Of a stretch of DNA of 64,000 bases, positions 35,256 through 46,960 are shown piece after piece. Below the pieces are notes generated by a model that saw only the letters and a program-made list of their open reading frames with translations, was not told where the DNA came from and did no database searches. Each line of letters starts with the position of its first letter. Position 1 is the stretch's first letter. This stretch comes from Okapia johnstoni. Lineage: Eukaryota; Chordata; Mammalia; Artiodactyla; Giraffidae. The stretch spans positions 69,307,405-69,371,404 of the forward strand of contig CM044322.1 in the NCBI GenBank assembly GCA_024291935.2, in the 5' to 3' direction. The translations under genes and the position numbers were made by a program.

Positions 35256-37278
35256 TGAAAAATATCAATTCCTGCCCATCCTCCATTTCTCTAGATAGGG
35301 TGATCAAGAATTTCTTGGTAAGGAGCTCCATTAATATGTTTGTGGTGGCTGTTGTTCATCAATAAAGTCTGGAACTCACTAGTGTAGACCTTGGAGACAA
35401 AGTCCTACTGAGTTATCTGGACCTCTGAAGCCCACTAAACCTGCTTACTCAAGGCACCTGGGCCAAGGAAACTTGTTCTCTGTCACCTAGTGTACAGGTC
35501 ATGACCTTTTCTATTGCAAATATCAGAAAACCCAACTAGAACTTCTTAAAGAAAATGTCTTATAAACATTTGAAAATAATTTTTAAAAGCAATAGGGCTA
35601 AATTCAGGCATGGCATGTGCCTGTTCCCTCCTCCACACTGGCTTCATTCTCAGGCTGCCTGCTGGCACTTCCAGGATCAACTTAGTGGAAAAGCTCTCTC
35701 TCTCTTAGTAGTCTCCACAAAGTCTAACTATATATTGTTGGCTTTGATTGGCTCCATTCTTGAACCAAAATCTCTGACTAGGAAAATGCAATGCCGTAAT
35801 TGGTCAGGCTGGAGCCACCTGGAGCCCAAAGCAGTGTCATCTGAAGTACATTGGACAAGGAGTTAGGGAGATAGCAGTTCTCCAGAGAAAAATCGCTAGA
35901 GCAGTTTCCAGAAAAGGGATGAATGGAGTTGGGCAGCAAAACCCACTGATATTTACTACAGCTGGACATGGAGATCAGCTTTTCTGATGTCACTTAAATC
36001 CTGAAAATTCGCACTGGGTCACCTGAATACTGGAAATCTTCACCTTCCCAGATCTCAAATGTCTGGATGCCAGGCTTTGCAATGCATCTTGCCCGTCACC
36101 TGAATGAGGCAGGCAGGTTGCCCTCTCCATAAAAAATGCACCCCCCCTCCCATGCTCTGTAAAACAATTTGTGAAGTATTCCCCATGCGAGATAATTTAA
36201 TCCCAATACTAAGGGCCCATCGATATGTCCTAGTGTTTGTAATCCTCTCATTTCATGTATGTCTATTATCATAATAAAAGCTGGATTAAGGGAAGTTGTA
36301 GTCAAACATTTTCCCAGGAGTTAATCCACTAGGGGAGTTAAAATTAACTGAAAATGTATGAATGAAAATAGTGTTTATATCTGGATTTCTCTAGTGGAGA
36401 CAACCATATGTGCCTAGAAGAAATACTTGGATAAGTGCCTTGTGGGGACAGTTAGGGGACAAATGTAAGAGTCCCAGGAAGCATTCAGAAAAACTGATGA
36501 TGTCAAAATTGCCTTCTAAGAATGGTGGGTACTGTTATCTGCAGGGATTTGAGGTCTCAAAGCTGGAGGTCTTCCTCTCTGCCCTTTTCCCTGACCAGCT
36601 CAGTCCCTCTCTCCTCTAAACAAGTAAGCACATATCTAGGTTTGAAGGAATTCCAGGTACTTCCACTGGCCTTGATTATAACGATGTGTGCATGGGTCTG
36701 TCTCACTCCCTAAGACAGGAACTTTGTTTTATTGATAATCTTCATATCCCCCACATCAAGTACAGTACCAGGCACATAGGAGGCTCTCAGTAAAGATGAC
36801 AATGTCACCAGAATTTTAGAAACCATTCCCTGATAAATGGAAATCTCTGTCTTAAAATCCACTCCTCCTTTCAAAATTGTACTTGCTGGTCACCTGATGC
36901 AGGGAAGTCTTCACTTTTATTTGTTTGCTTGCTTTTTAAGGCAAAAAACTGGTCTTGCTCATGAAGAAAAGTCTTTCTGCAGTAAGGCCCCCAAGGAGCC
37001 ACAGAGATCATGAAGTATACTTCCAGTGGGCCCTGGAAAGCAGCCTTTTTTCTTCAGGCTTCCTGAGCTCCTGGTGGGTTTCTCCGCTGTCCCGAGCCCC
37101 AGGGCTTGCTCCCTCCCCTGAGCCTTTTACATCTGCTGTCCTTCTTGGATGCAGAAAGCACAAGTGAATCGGGAAATCACAGTTCTCGATAAGGACAAAT
37201 ATAACTTTAGAAAACCACCTATAATCTGGTTTGTGCTCCTTTACCCTACTGAGTATGAAGGCTAGGAAAGGCTCACCG
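35256..37278. other. Intergenic DNA, mostly unassigned
   Basis: No gene is visible. A stretch near 36,690-36,800 (CAGTACCAGGCACATAGGAG, then CTCAGTAAA) resembles the 3' end of an old L2/MIR-type repeat. Otherwise nothing recognised. Confidence 0.45.
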
Positions 37279-37404
37279 AGGAAATTCCCTGGCGGTCCAG
37301 TGGTTAGGGCTTGGTGCTTTCGCTGCAGGGGCCTGGGTTTGATCCCCGGTTGGGGAACTAATATCCCACAAGCTGTGCGGTGCGGCCAAAAAAAGGAAAA
37401 AAGA
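37279..37404 (+). mobile_element. Short tRNA-derived SINE
   Basis: AATTCCCTGGCGGTCCAGTG head, GGGTTTGATCCCCGGTTGGG B-box region and a short A-rich tail (GCGGCCAAAAAAAGG). Monomeric artiodactyl tRNA SINE. Confidence 0.85.
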
Positions 37405-38274
37405 GGCTCACTGAAGAGCAGTATGTCCTCATACCAAGCATTCCCAGAAATACTGTGGCCCTGGGAACCAGAGAGTGATGGAAAGGAAATGTGACTTTTT
37501 AAAATTGACCTCTAAAAAAGCGATGAGAACACTTTTGTTTTCCCTGGGATTTGATGATTAGAAGGCAAGCATCATCTTCTCTCATGCAGTCTCTGTTTAA
37601 ACAAATAGCTTTCTTTGTAGACTGCCTAAGCTTTGCAGGAAATAGCATAAATGTGAATGTGATCTCAAACCCATAGTTTCTGCTTCCTGTCCTCCAGATT
37701 ATGTGCACCAAAATCAGATTTTTTTTCAGGTGTCTTTTATAGGCACAGCCCATCTCTAGGTGCACAGATCCATCCACACACCATAATCTGCATGCCCTAG
37801 CCCCTTTTTGTTTTTTAGTCACCAAGAATCAGCTCTCACAAATTCAGTCAGTCACTGAGGTTATACTTACTATAGGAATTGAGCAGTTTCCACTCACTTT
37901 CCCAAGATAGTCCTTTTTTCTCTGGTTTTACCTGCCTTTCCTTGGCTGGACCTCACATATTACTAGCATATTCTCACTATATGACAGGATCATAGGTAGG
38001 GTACAAATATGTCTCATGCAAGATTTGGGATACAGTGATACAAAAAATTATTCCTTTTTCATCTGAAATTCAAATTTAACTGGACACCTATTTTTGTTTG
38101 CTAAATATGGCAACCCTACAGGTAGGAATAAAATATTTATCTGAACTACTTGGATTAGACTTGAAATCTGATCTTGGAAGAATCACCCTAAGTAATTCCC
38201 CTCTCCCACCTTTTTCCTGGAAACACAAACTCTCACATATATTCAAGTCCATATAATCGTATTCCCCACCTTTT
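37405..38274. other. Intergenic DNA, nothing recognised
   Basis: No gene, RNA or clear repeat. Confidence 0.4.
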
Positions 38275-38890
38275 TCATTTTTGGATTTTTTGTAGTTACC
38301 ATTTTTAAGGTAAATTTTACACCCAGTAAAACGCGCAGATCTTAAGAGTATGTTTTGATGAGTTTGACCAATTTGTACCCCTATGAAACACACCCCCCAA
38401 TCAAGATATAGACTATTTCTATAACCTCAGAAAGTTCCCTTGGGCCCCTTTCCAATTAATGATGTCACCTCAGAGACAACTACCATAGATTAGCGTTGCT
38501 TGTTCTTAGGCATGCATGCTCAGTCGTGTCCAACTATGTGACCCCATGGACTGTAGCCCGCCAGACTCCTCTGTCCGTGGAATTTTCCAGGCAAGAATAC
38601 TGGAGTGGCTGCTTGTTCCTGACTTTCATATAAATCGAATTATAGTATGTTCTCTTCAGGGTCTGGCTTCTTTCTCTCAACAAGTTGCTTCTGAGATTTG
38701 CCCATATGGGTGTATATCTTAGTCACTTATTCTTTTTCTTAAGGAGTATGAGTCCACTGAGTGGATTTACCGTGTTTATCCAGTCACCTGTCAGTGAACA
38801 TGTGAGCTGTTTCCAGTTTGGAGCTATTATGAATAAAGCTTCCATGAACATTGTGTACAGATCTTTTTGTGAGGATGCATTTTTATTTCT
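38275..38890 (-). mobile_element. Old L1M 3'-region fragment with nested BovA
   Basis: Reverse-complement old L1: TGAAACACACCCCCCAATCA, CAGGGTCTGGCTTCTTTCTC, AGTATGAGTCCACTGAG, GAGCTATTATGAATAAAGCT. A BovA SINE (minus strand) at about 38,509-38,608 interrupts it. Confidence 0.7.
38509..38608 (-). mobile_element. BovA SINE
   Basis: GCTCAGTCGTGTCCAACTAT ... CCATGGACTGTAGCCCGCCA ... CAAGAATACTGGAGTGG. One monomer inside an old L1. Confidence 0.9.
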
Positions 38891-39033
38891 CTTGTATTAG
38901 TTTCACAGGGCTTACATTAGTTTCTCTTGTATTGGTTTGTGGTAACAAATTATCACAAATTCTATGGCTAAAAACAACAGAAATTTATTCTCTCAGCAGT
39001 TTGGGAGGCCAGAAGTCTAAAATTAAAGTGTCA

Positions 39034-39165
39034 GGACTTCCCTGTGGCTTAGTCTCCATACTCCCAATGCAGGGGACCCAGGTTTGATCCCTGGTCAGGG
39101 AACTAGACCCCACAGGCCTCAATTAAGACCTGGTACAGCCAAATAAATAAATAAAAATATTCAGG
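39034..39165 (+). mobile_element. Short tRNA SINE nested in MLT1
   Basis: GGACTTCCCTGTGGCTTAGT head, GGTTTGATCCCTGGTCAGGG, tail AAATAAATAAATAAAAATA. Confidence 0.85.
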
Positions 39166-39166
39166 G

Positions 39167-39505
39167 CTTCTCTGGTGGCTCAGTAGTAAACAATCCACCT
39201 GCCAATGCAGGAGACACAGGTTCGATCCCTGGTCTGGGAAGATCCCAGATTCTATACTCAGAGCCACTGAACACATGGGCCACAGCTATTGAGCCTGGGC
39301 TCTAGAGCCTGGGAACCACAGCTAATGAGTCCACTCAGGGCAACTCCTGAAGCACATGCGCCCTGGAGTCCACGCACACAAGACAAACCACTGCCATAAG
39401 AAGCCCACACACCACAACTGCAGACCAGTGCCTGCTTGCTGCAACTAGAGAAAAGCCCTCGCAGCAATGAAGACCCAGCCCAGTCAAAAATAAATAAATA
39501 CATTT
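39167..39505 (+). mobile_element. CHR-type tRNA SINE, full length
   Basis: GGCTTCTCTGGTGGCTCAGT head, GGTTCGATCCCTGGTCTGGG, repeated CACAACT/CACAGCT units and tail AAATAAATAAATACATTTA. Confidence 0.85.
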
Positions 39506-39715
39506 ATCTTTAAAAAATAATATTTATATATATACAAAACCGAAGTGTCAGCAGGTGGGCTCCTTCCAGAGACTCTGAGGGAGGCCACGTTCCGTGTCTC
39601 TCTCACCTTGGGGTGCTGTTGGCAGCCCTTGGCACTCCTTGACTGGCAACTGCATCCCTCCAATCTCTGCCTCGATTGTCACAAGGTGTTTTTCCTGTCA
39701 TTGATCCTGTGGTCT

Positions 39716-41609
39716 GGGAGGTTCTGAGAGTTTCCAACAACAAGTTTCTTCCACAGAAACCTTAGATCAGTCCCTTCCAGGTCTATCCCAGGGAAGGAGA
39801 TAACTGTAACTTCCTGAGATGTAAAAAAGTTTTGCTTGCGAGCAGCTCTACAAATCTTTTTTTGCCCAATTGCCAGTGTCTGAGGCTTCCTACACACCTC
39901 ACCTGAGATCTTCAAATTCATTAGTTTTTGGGTATGAGTTTGGGCAAGGCAATGAAGAGGAAAAGAGATTTTTTTTAAATGCCCAGTTGAATATTTAATT
40001 TGAGAAGTCCAAGAAAAGAGAAAGGACAGGTAGGCATCATACTGTTTTGCCGAAAGTTTTCACTTTCATCTCAGGTTCCAAGGACTCGTTAACAAAATAA
40101 GCCACTTGTTTTATACAAATAAATGATACTAATATTTATTAGAGAGCTATTTAGCTTACTTTCAATGTACTAACATTAAAAGAAAAAGAGAAATAGAAAG
40201 AGCAGAGGATATATCACCAAATTGGGTTTTGACCAACATCCAGACTTCATCAGAGCTGGGAAGTCCCTGGTCACAGCACATCTGGAGTCCCAATTGGAAA
40301 GAGGTCCCAGGCAGCATGTCTGTTCTGTGGGTGAGACTTCAAAGATTGCAGTTAGGGTTCCTGTTTATAATCCCAGGACACAAACTGATATCATCATCAA
40401 TCTGTGAGCAAACTGCAGCTCTGGTTTCATGTTAATGCTGTTTGTTTTGTAGTATAAAATTTGGAATGTTAAGCAGGGGGCTTGGTTGGCCAGGGCCCCC
40501 TTCAGGGGCTCAACAGTCCCAAGATTTGTCCCCTATCTTATCTGTGGTGCTGCAAGGCTCGCACTCACAGCAGGAAGTCAGGGCGCTCACAGCACTGTTT
40601 CCAGGCAGGTTAGAAGCAAGGTCAGAGGTCCCCTTGGGTCTTGGCTCCTACTTGTCAACCACAAATTAATTTTTAGGTTGATAATCTATGCCTTCTTATC
40701 CAGGACATCTGGTATATACAATAGTTTTCCCAGCTTGAAATTTCTAATCTTCCCTTGAATAACCTTCCTCAGCTCCTTGGACAGAGATTCCTTTGGTGGC
40801 TATATTGCAATAGGCCTGGTCAACAGCACAGAGTCCGGCATCACACCCACTGAGTGTGGCTGGGTGGGGGCCCAAGGGAACAAGGATCTATGGCCCTCCC
40901 CTCCTCTGGGCTCCTCTGACTTTGACTTTGTGGCTGGGTGGTTCAGAATAAAGGCGTGATGGGTCAGAAGTGTAGGAGGAGCTGGAGTTGGGGCTGGCCC
41001 CACATTAGAGGCAGAAATGGTGGTGGACAGAGACTGTTGAAGATCTAATCTTTATACAGCCAAGGTGGACTTCTCCTTTATGTAACTGTGTCATCAAATG
41101 AAAGCAATTAGGATTTTTTTTTTCTTGGTGGATGGACACTCTGCTCTGAAATTTTCATAAGCAAAATTAATCTTAGTAGGGGCCAGGACCCCAGGTGTTT
41201 AAATCTGTGTCTCCAGGCTACATAGCAATCCCTTTCAGGGAAACCCAAACTCTCACCTCTGTCTGAGACTGATTTTTTTTTTCTTTGTTTTGGATTAATA
41301 TCTACAATTTATTGGAAAATTTCAAAACACTGTGCAACATATTACATACATATTACATACAAATTACATCTCAATTGTTTCTCAAAGAAGCCCAGTGAGG
41401 TAGATATTACCTCCACATCTTAGAGAATGTAAGAGTTTCAGAAAGGATAAACCATTGGCAAAGATCAAACTGCTAGGGAGAAGCCAAACCATAATTTGAT
41501 CTTACTATGTCTCAAAAATTATTCTTTCTTGAGCACTCTGTATTTTAAAAATTGCTGTGAAAACAACCCTCCCCCCCCCAGGAAATAATGCCTAAATGCA
41601 AAAACGTAT
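39716..41609. other. Intergenic DNA, nothing recognised
   Basis: No gene or RNA is visible. There are T runs near 41,115 and 41,272, and a C run at 41,571-41,579. Confidence 0.4.
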
Positions 41610-41823
41610 ATGGGTGCGTGCTTAGTCACATACAACTCTTTGTGACCCAGTGGACTGTAGCCCACCAGGCTCTTCTGTCCGTTGAATTTTCCAGGCAAGA
41701 ATACTGGAGCAGCTTGACATTTCCTACTCCAGGGATCTTCCCCACCCAGGGATGGAACCCACACCTCTTGTGTCTTCTGCATTGGCAGCAGGATTCTTTA
41801 CCACTGCAGCTACATGGGAAGCC
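41610..41823 (-). mobile_element. Bov-tA SINE
   Basis: Reverse-complement BovA body (GTGGACTGTAGCCCACCAGG) and tRNA head (CACCCAGGGATGGAACCCAC ... CAGCTACATGGGAAGCC), diverged. Confidence 0.88.
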
Positions 41824-41844
41824 TGAATGTAAAAGGTACATTAG

Positions 41845-41965
41845 TTCAGTTCAGTTTAGTTCAGTCGCTCAGTCATGTCCAACTCTTTTCGACCCCATGA
41901 GTCACAGCACGCCAGGCCTCCCTGTCCATCACCAACTCCCGGAGTCCACCCAAACCATGTCCAAA
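41845..41965 (-). mobile_element. BovB 3' tip
   Basis: CAGTTCAGTTTAGTTCAGTC, CACGCCAGGCCTCCCTGTCC and ACTCCCGGAGTCCACCCAAA are the terminal ~120 bp of BovB, reverse complement. Confidence 0.88.
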
Positions 41966-42289
41966 GCTGTTTTAAATAACAGATTTGAAGATCATTTGAA
42001 TAGTTTTTTCCTCTTAGTAGGAGGTCAAATCTGGGACTAAAGTGGATCCCTTGTTATTATCACATCATGTTAATTTAAACACAGGGAGGAGAAAAATCTC
42101 AGAATTCCAGCTGTGACCCATAGTCTACAATAAAATGTAAAGACCTTAATAAACAAAAGCCCTTACGAAAAGCATTCAAGAGGCCTGCGATTTTAATAAA
42201 ACCCAAAAGTTCAATTAACTTTGTGCAGCTGAACTAAAGTTAACGGGATGAAAGCTGGCAGAGGGCCTATTCGACACACCACGGCGTTG

Positions 42290-42660
42290 ATGGAGTGGAA
42301 ATGAACGCCATCTCTTGGTCCCGAAGGGTTACTGCAGCAGGACCCGCGCCTGCCGCTCGCGCAGGCGCAGAACCAGGCGGCCAGGATGAAGGGCGGGGCG
42401 CACCGCTCTGCGCAGGAATCACAGTCCCGCCCGGCCCGAAGCTGGCGGGCCCAGTTCCCGGCCGCTTTCCCAGCCGCCCAGCATGGCTGCCCCCAGGGCC
42501 GCGGGCCTGGCAGCCGCCGTGCGTCCGCTTTCCTGACAGCTCGCGGCGTCTGTGGTCTCCTTCTCTTTCCCAGGCCACTCCAGCGGACATGTTCGCCAAG
42601 GCCTTTCGGGTCAAGTCCAACACGGCCATCAAGGGGTCGGACAGGTGAGGGGGAAGAGGG
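42290..42660 (+). promoter_or_regulatory. EIF2D: CpG-island promoter of EIF2D
   Basis: CpG-dense stretch ending just after the EIF2D start codon. It has an NRF1-like CGCGCAGGCGCA (42,358-42,369, one mismatch to YGCGCAYGCGCR) and a GC box GGGCGGGGC (42,391-42,399). TTCTCTTTCCCAG at 42,561-42,573 looks like a splice acceptor, so a non-coding first exon upstream is possible. The long open frames on both strands here are composition artefacts. Confidence 0.8.
42589..42644 (+). CDS. EIF2D: EIF2D coding exon 1
   Basis: ATG at 42,589 (context GCGGACATGT). Encodes MFAKAFRVKSNTAIKGSD plus two bases, then donor GTGAGG. This matches the conserved EIF2D N terminus exactly. Phase out 2. Confidence 0.96.
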
Positions 42661-43576
42661 GTCCGTGCCTGTCCACGAGGGCACCCAGGCGTCTCTCGAG
42701 CTTGACCGGCTCGCAGCCTTTCTGTGCTCGGTCAGTCGACATGGGGTGGAGGCCGAGGGGCACAGTCGGAGAAGGGATCCCAGAGCGGGGCACGGGTGAG
42801 TTAGACATACTTTGAGAGTGAAAATGGGAGAGGAGGCCCGAGTTATTTCCCAGGCTGTCTTTTTTTTAGATATTCTAGTGAGTTTCAAAGAAACGTAATT
42901 CAGTCAGCGCGTATTGACTGCAGTTTGTTCAAAGTGTCGTGGAGGATGCAGAAATGAAGGAATACGGGATTCCTGCCCTACTTGGAGCTTTGAGTCCCTT
43001 GGGAGAGATTGGATGGGGCGCAGAGAACTACCGGTATATGAGAAGTGACTAGACACTTCTCATATCTGGCGGGAGAGACACATGGAGGGTGAGGTGGAAG
43101 TGGATGAGGCATACGTGGTAACTGTATCTGTTCGACAGTGTTGCAAACGCAAATATCACCTTGGGGATTTTGGAACCAGTGTTCTCTAATTGTCATTCTT
43201 GATGCCCTGGTGTATCTGTTTAAGCTGTTAGATTTGCTAGCCATATATGAGAAAGGGGCAGATCCAAGAGCTATGCGTGGAGTCAGGAAGGCAGGACTGA
43301 GTTTCCAGTGGCAGGCTAACTTGGATTGCTCACCGGGTCTCAGTTTTTTCTTTCTTTCTTTGTGAAGTGGAAAGACATGCCTCAGGAACATGTGAAAATA
43401 GATGAGACACTGGATGAGAAAGATAATGGGATGTTTTGGAAGAGTGTGTGAGAATAGGGCATCATCAACCAGACTTCCTTGGTCCTCATGACTTTATAGT
43501 AAGTCTTTCTGAGTCCTCAACATTTATTAAAATCTATCCAGGCAGCCTTCATACCAGGTATGTGTGCCCTCTACAG
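42645..43576 (+). other. EIF2D: EIF2D intron 1
   Basis: GT-AG intron without a recognised repeat or exon. Confidence 0.8.
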
Positions 43577-43767
43577 GAGAAAGCTTCGGGCTGATGTGAC
43601 AGCTGTTTTCCCCACTCTTGGAACCGATCAGGTCTCTGAGTTAGTACCTGGAAAGGAAGAGCTCAACATTGTAAAGCTGTATGCTCACAGAGGAGATGCA
43701 GTGACTGTGTACGTGAGTGGTGGTAACCCCATCCTGTTTGAACTGGAGAAAAATCTGTATCCAACAG
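43577..43767 (+). CDS. EIF2D: EIF2D coding exon 2
   Basis: 191 bp after a CTACAG acceptor, before GTATGG. Encodes RRKLRADVTAVFPTLGTDQV through the LVPGKEELNIVKLYAHRGDA and VYVSGGNPILFELEKNLYPT segments of the N-terminal domain. Phase 2 in, 1 out. Confidence 0.97.
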
Positions 43768-45468
43768 GTATGGCAGTGGGGTGGAGATGGCCATTACTGT
43801 GGTCTCTGCTTAATGTCTGTTTCTCCTTGTTTCTTCCATTAACCCGTCTTCCTTAAAACAAATGAATGCAAAATCTCCCTAAGAATTTTTTTGTGTTTTG
43901 TGTCCCTAGAATTGGATCATACAAAACCAGAAACTGCTATAGAAGGGAGGGGGGGGGGAAGGGCTAACATAAAGCAAGGGTTGTTGCCAAGGGAAATGCT
44001 AAGGTGAAGAAACACTTGTTTCTAGAGGGTTGACTAGGAATGGAGCAGAGGTCTTGGAAAGGATGGAGTTTCAGTGAAATGAAAGTCTCTCAGTCATGTC
44101 AGATCTTTGTGACCCCATGGACTGTTTAGTCCATGGAATTCTCCAGGCCAGAATACTGGAGTGGCTAGCCATTCTCTTCTCCAGGGGATCTTCCCAACCC
44201 AGGGATCAAACCAGGGTCTCCTGCATTGCAGGCAGATTCTTTACCAACTGAGCTACCAGGGAAGCCCCTGGAATTTCAGGGCATGTAAAAAATGTTTCTT
44301 AAAACTGTCACTAGTGCACTTTTCTTAAGATACTGAAGAGAGATTGTGATGGGAAAGAAGCTGAAATAATTAAACTCCATACCCAGCTGTCTTAGTGATG
44401 GACTTTGGTCGACATACCTCACCAGAATTCTTATGCTCTCTCTGGCTCTCAGGATTTTGTTGCTTGCTTTCCTTACAGGTTTCACAGAGTCAGTGTCTTT
44501 TCCTCTTCTCCTTTCCTGCTGTCTTCTACTTTGTCCTTTGGGGCTTTTCTTCCTCCTAGCTTGGCTGTAGCAATGCAATGCAGTTTCCTACCCCAGGCCA
44601 CCCCTACTCCTACCCCACTTTGCTGTTGTACACATACAAGCCCTTTTTGTATGTATGTACACATACAAGCCCCTGCTAATGACTATAGAAACAGAGGGAA
44701 TAAAAATAATAAATGTGAAAAAAATTTAAAATGTCTTATAGGCTGGTGCTCTGGTTTTGGATTTCTTGCTTCTCAGGTCATAAATGAAATCCCTGTTGGG
44801 TCTCTGTCCGTACTTTGATCCTCTATGGCCCTTTTCTTCTGCTCCTGCAGTCCGGATGAAGTAATAGGTGCCTTCAAGGCTCAAGTGACATCCGGTTTCT
44901 TAAGTCTCTGCCTTCTTCAAGGCTGCAGTGTCTTTAAGAAGGGAATCAGCCCCATGTAAGCTGTATGGAATGTTTCCCACAGGAAAAGGGGCACTTGATT
45001 CCCAGAGTAGGGGAAAGGGATACTGGACAGGCAAAAGCAGATGTTTATATAATCACTAGTTTTAGCCTTACATGTAAATATCCAACTTCGGCAGTTAATC
45101 TCTTAAAGCTGTAGTTCACTTCGTGTGTGTCTTCCTACCAGTAAAAATGATAACTTCTCAAGGTCACAGACTGAGAGAAAACTACTGCAAAGAACTCAGT
45201 ATGTAAAGAATCAGCTCTCTAGGGCTAAAGGAAGCAAAGGTTCTAAAATAAATAGCACATGACATACAAACTGCTTCACAAACTTGGGGTAGCCTAATTT
45301 AAAAAAAGGATGCAGCTTCTTTGGACATCCCCCCTCCACCCTCTCTCTAGCTTTGAGTTGAATTTCTTTTCTGTGTTTTGATGAACATGACCTGGTATTT
45401 GGCTTGGCCCGTTCTCCAGAGGATTGAGTCTTTGGCAGTAAGTGTTTCCTGACCCTCTCTTTGGACAG
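43768..45468 (+). other. EIF2D: EIF2D intron 2
   Basis: Contains one Bov-tA (44,072-44,269), listed separately. Nothing else recognised. Confidence 0.75.
44072..44269 (-). mobile_element. Bov-tA SINE in EIF2D intron 2
   Basis: Reverse-complement, full length: GTCTCTCAGTCATGTCAGAT ... CAGGGATCAAACCAGGGTCT ... CTGAGCTACCAGGGAAGCCC. Confidence 0.92.
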
Positions 45469-45552
45469 TGTATACCTTGTGGTCTTATCCCGATCTTCTA
45501 CCAACGTTTACAACATGGCCTCTGGTGCTCGAAAAACTGGTGGGGGGAGCAG
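45469..45552 (+). CDS. EIF2D: EIF2D coding exon 3
   Basis: 84 bp after TTTGGACAG, before GTAAGA. Encodes VYTLWSYPDLLPTFTTWPLV and LEKLVGGA. Phase 1 in and out. Confidence 0.97.
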
Positions 45553-46026
45553 GTAAGAGTATTTTCTTATATTCTGGATACTGTCTAAAACCTACTTCAA
45601 AAAAACCAACTACTTTAATAAATGTACCCATTTCGTGCATTCGTACAATTGAAGAATGGAGTTTCCCCCCATGTCTGTTGCATCTCTCACTTGGTGGCTT
45701 CCACAAACTCCCTGGGCCTGAGAGATCCTGCTATAAGGCTTAAATAAGATAAGTGGCATGAAGTGCCTTGTGAACCGCCGTTGGCTATCCTTTAGGTTAA
45801 TAAGATGACTTGGGGAAACCAGACTAGGATAGATCACGGAAACTAGACCCTCGGCTTGGTCCTTCAGTTTGACCGCTAGCCTCCCAAAGGGTGGTCTGAT
45901 ACTCAGACTGCTGCTTTCTACTTTCATTATGAATAATGTAGTTGATAGTTAATGAACATTTGTTGACTGAATGAATAACGATGAAGTGAACTGTGGAATT
46001 AGCTGTGATGCTTTTGTTTGCTGCAG

Positions 46027-46117
46027 ATTTGATGCTGCCGGGACTAGTGGTGCCCCCTGCTGGCCTGCCTCAGGTACAGAAGGGCGACCTCTGTGCCGTT
46101 GCGTTGGTGGGGAACAG
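46027..46117 (+). CDS. EIF2D: EIF2D coding exon 4 (PUA domain)
   Basis: 91 bp after GCTGCAG, before GTACTG. Encodes DLMLPGLVVPPAGLPQVQKG and DLCAVALVGNR. This is the PUA-type RNA-binding region that contacts the ribosome and tRNA in the family. Phase 1 in, 2 out. Confidence 0.97.
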
Positions 46118-46354
46118 GTACTGTGCCAGTCAGTGGCCTCACGGGGGCAAACTTAGGGAAAACTTGGGAAGGGTGGGAATGACAGCTTCACAGCATGTGG
46201 ATAAAGGATTAAAAGAGAAAACAGATTCTTCCTGAAAAATCCCGAGAGTGGGAATGGCAGTGAGCCTGTGGAGTGTGCACACATCTGGGCCAAGTATGTT
46301 TGTTCCTGCTGCTGCTTCTCCATTTATAAAATTTAATTTTTTCTCCTTAAAAAA

Positions 46355-46960
46355 ATTTTTTTTAGATTTACAGACAAGTTGCAAAGATAGTACAGAGTCC
46401 TGATATACTTCTTACCCAGCTTGTCTTGATAACATCGTATATAACCACAGTACAGTTATCAAAACTAAGGAATCAACATTGGTTCAGTCCTGTTGACACT
46501 ATTACAGAGTTTGTTCATATTTTCCTGGTTTTCCCACTGTGTATATGTATTTTAAAAATTTTTTTTGTTCAAGGATCCAGTCTAGGGTACCACCTTGCAT
46601 TTAGTTGTCATGTCTTCTTAGTCTCCTGTGATATTTTCTTGCTTTCCTGCCTTCCATGAGTTCAAGACTATTTTTGTCCAACATCCACATCATCATCATC
46701 TTTTAATTATTTTTAATAGATTAATTGAGGGAGATATAGTTTATATACTGTAAAATACACCTATTTCAACTGTACAATTCAGTGGGGTTTTTTTAGCCTC
46801 TTTATAGGGTTGTTTGGCTATCAGCACACTGCTTCTTTTTCAAAATAATTTAGGAAATAATCATATGAACAGTTATGAAAAATCAAAACCCACTCACCCT
46901 ATAATTCTTTTCTCCTAGAAGTAACCATTATCATTTTGATGCGTAGCCTTGCCAGCCTTC
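46355..46960 (-). mobile_element. Old L1M fragment
   Basis: Reverse-complement ancient L1: TAGATTTACAGACAAGTTGC, GGAATCAACATTGGTTCAGT, GTTGTCATGTCTTCTTAGTC and, further on, CAACTGTACAATTCAGTGGG. Diverged. Confidence 0.65.

Larger units (their letters stand above)
38900..39715 (-). repeat. MLT1-type LTR split by two SINEs
   Basis: The left part 38,900-39,033 (TTGTGGTAACAAATTATCAC, CTAAAAACAACAGAAATTTA) and the right part 39,543-39,715 (GTGGGCTCCTTCCAGAGACT onward) together resemble a reverse-complement MLT1 LTR. A copy of AAGTGTCAG is present at both break points. Confidence 0.65.

Noticed and set aside
42211..42888. 225-codon antisense frame over the EIF2D promoter
   Set aside because: CpG-island composition artefact; Arg/Pro/Gly-rich without domain; runs against EIF2D exon 1.
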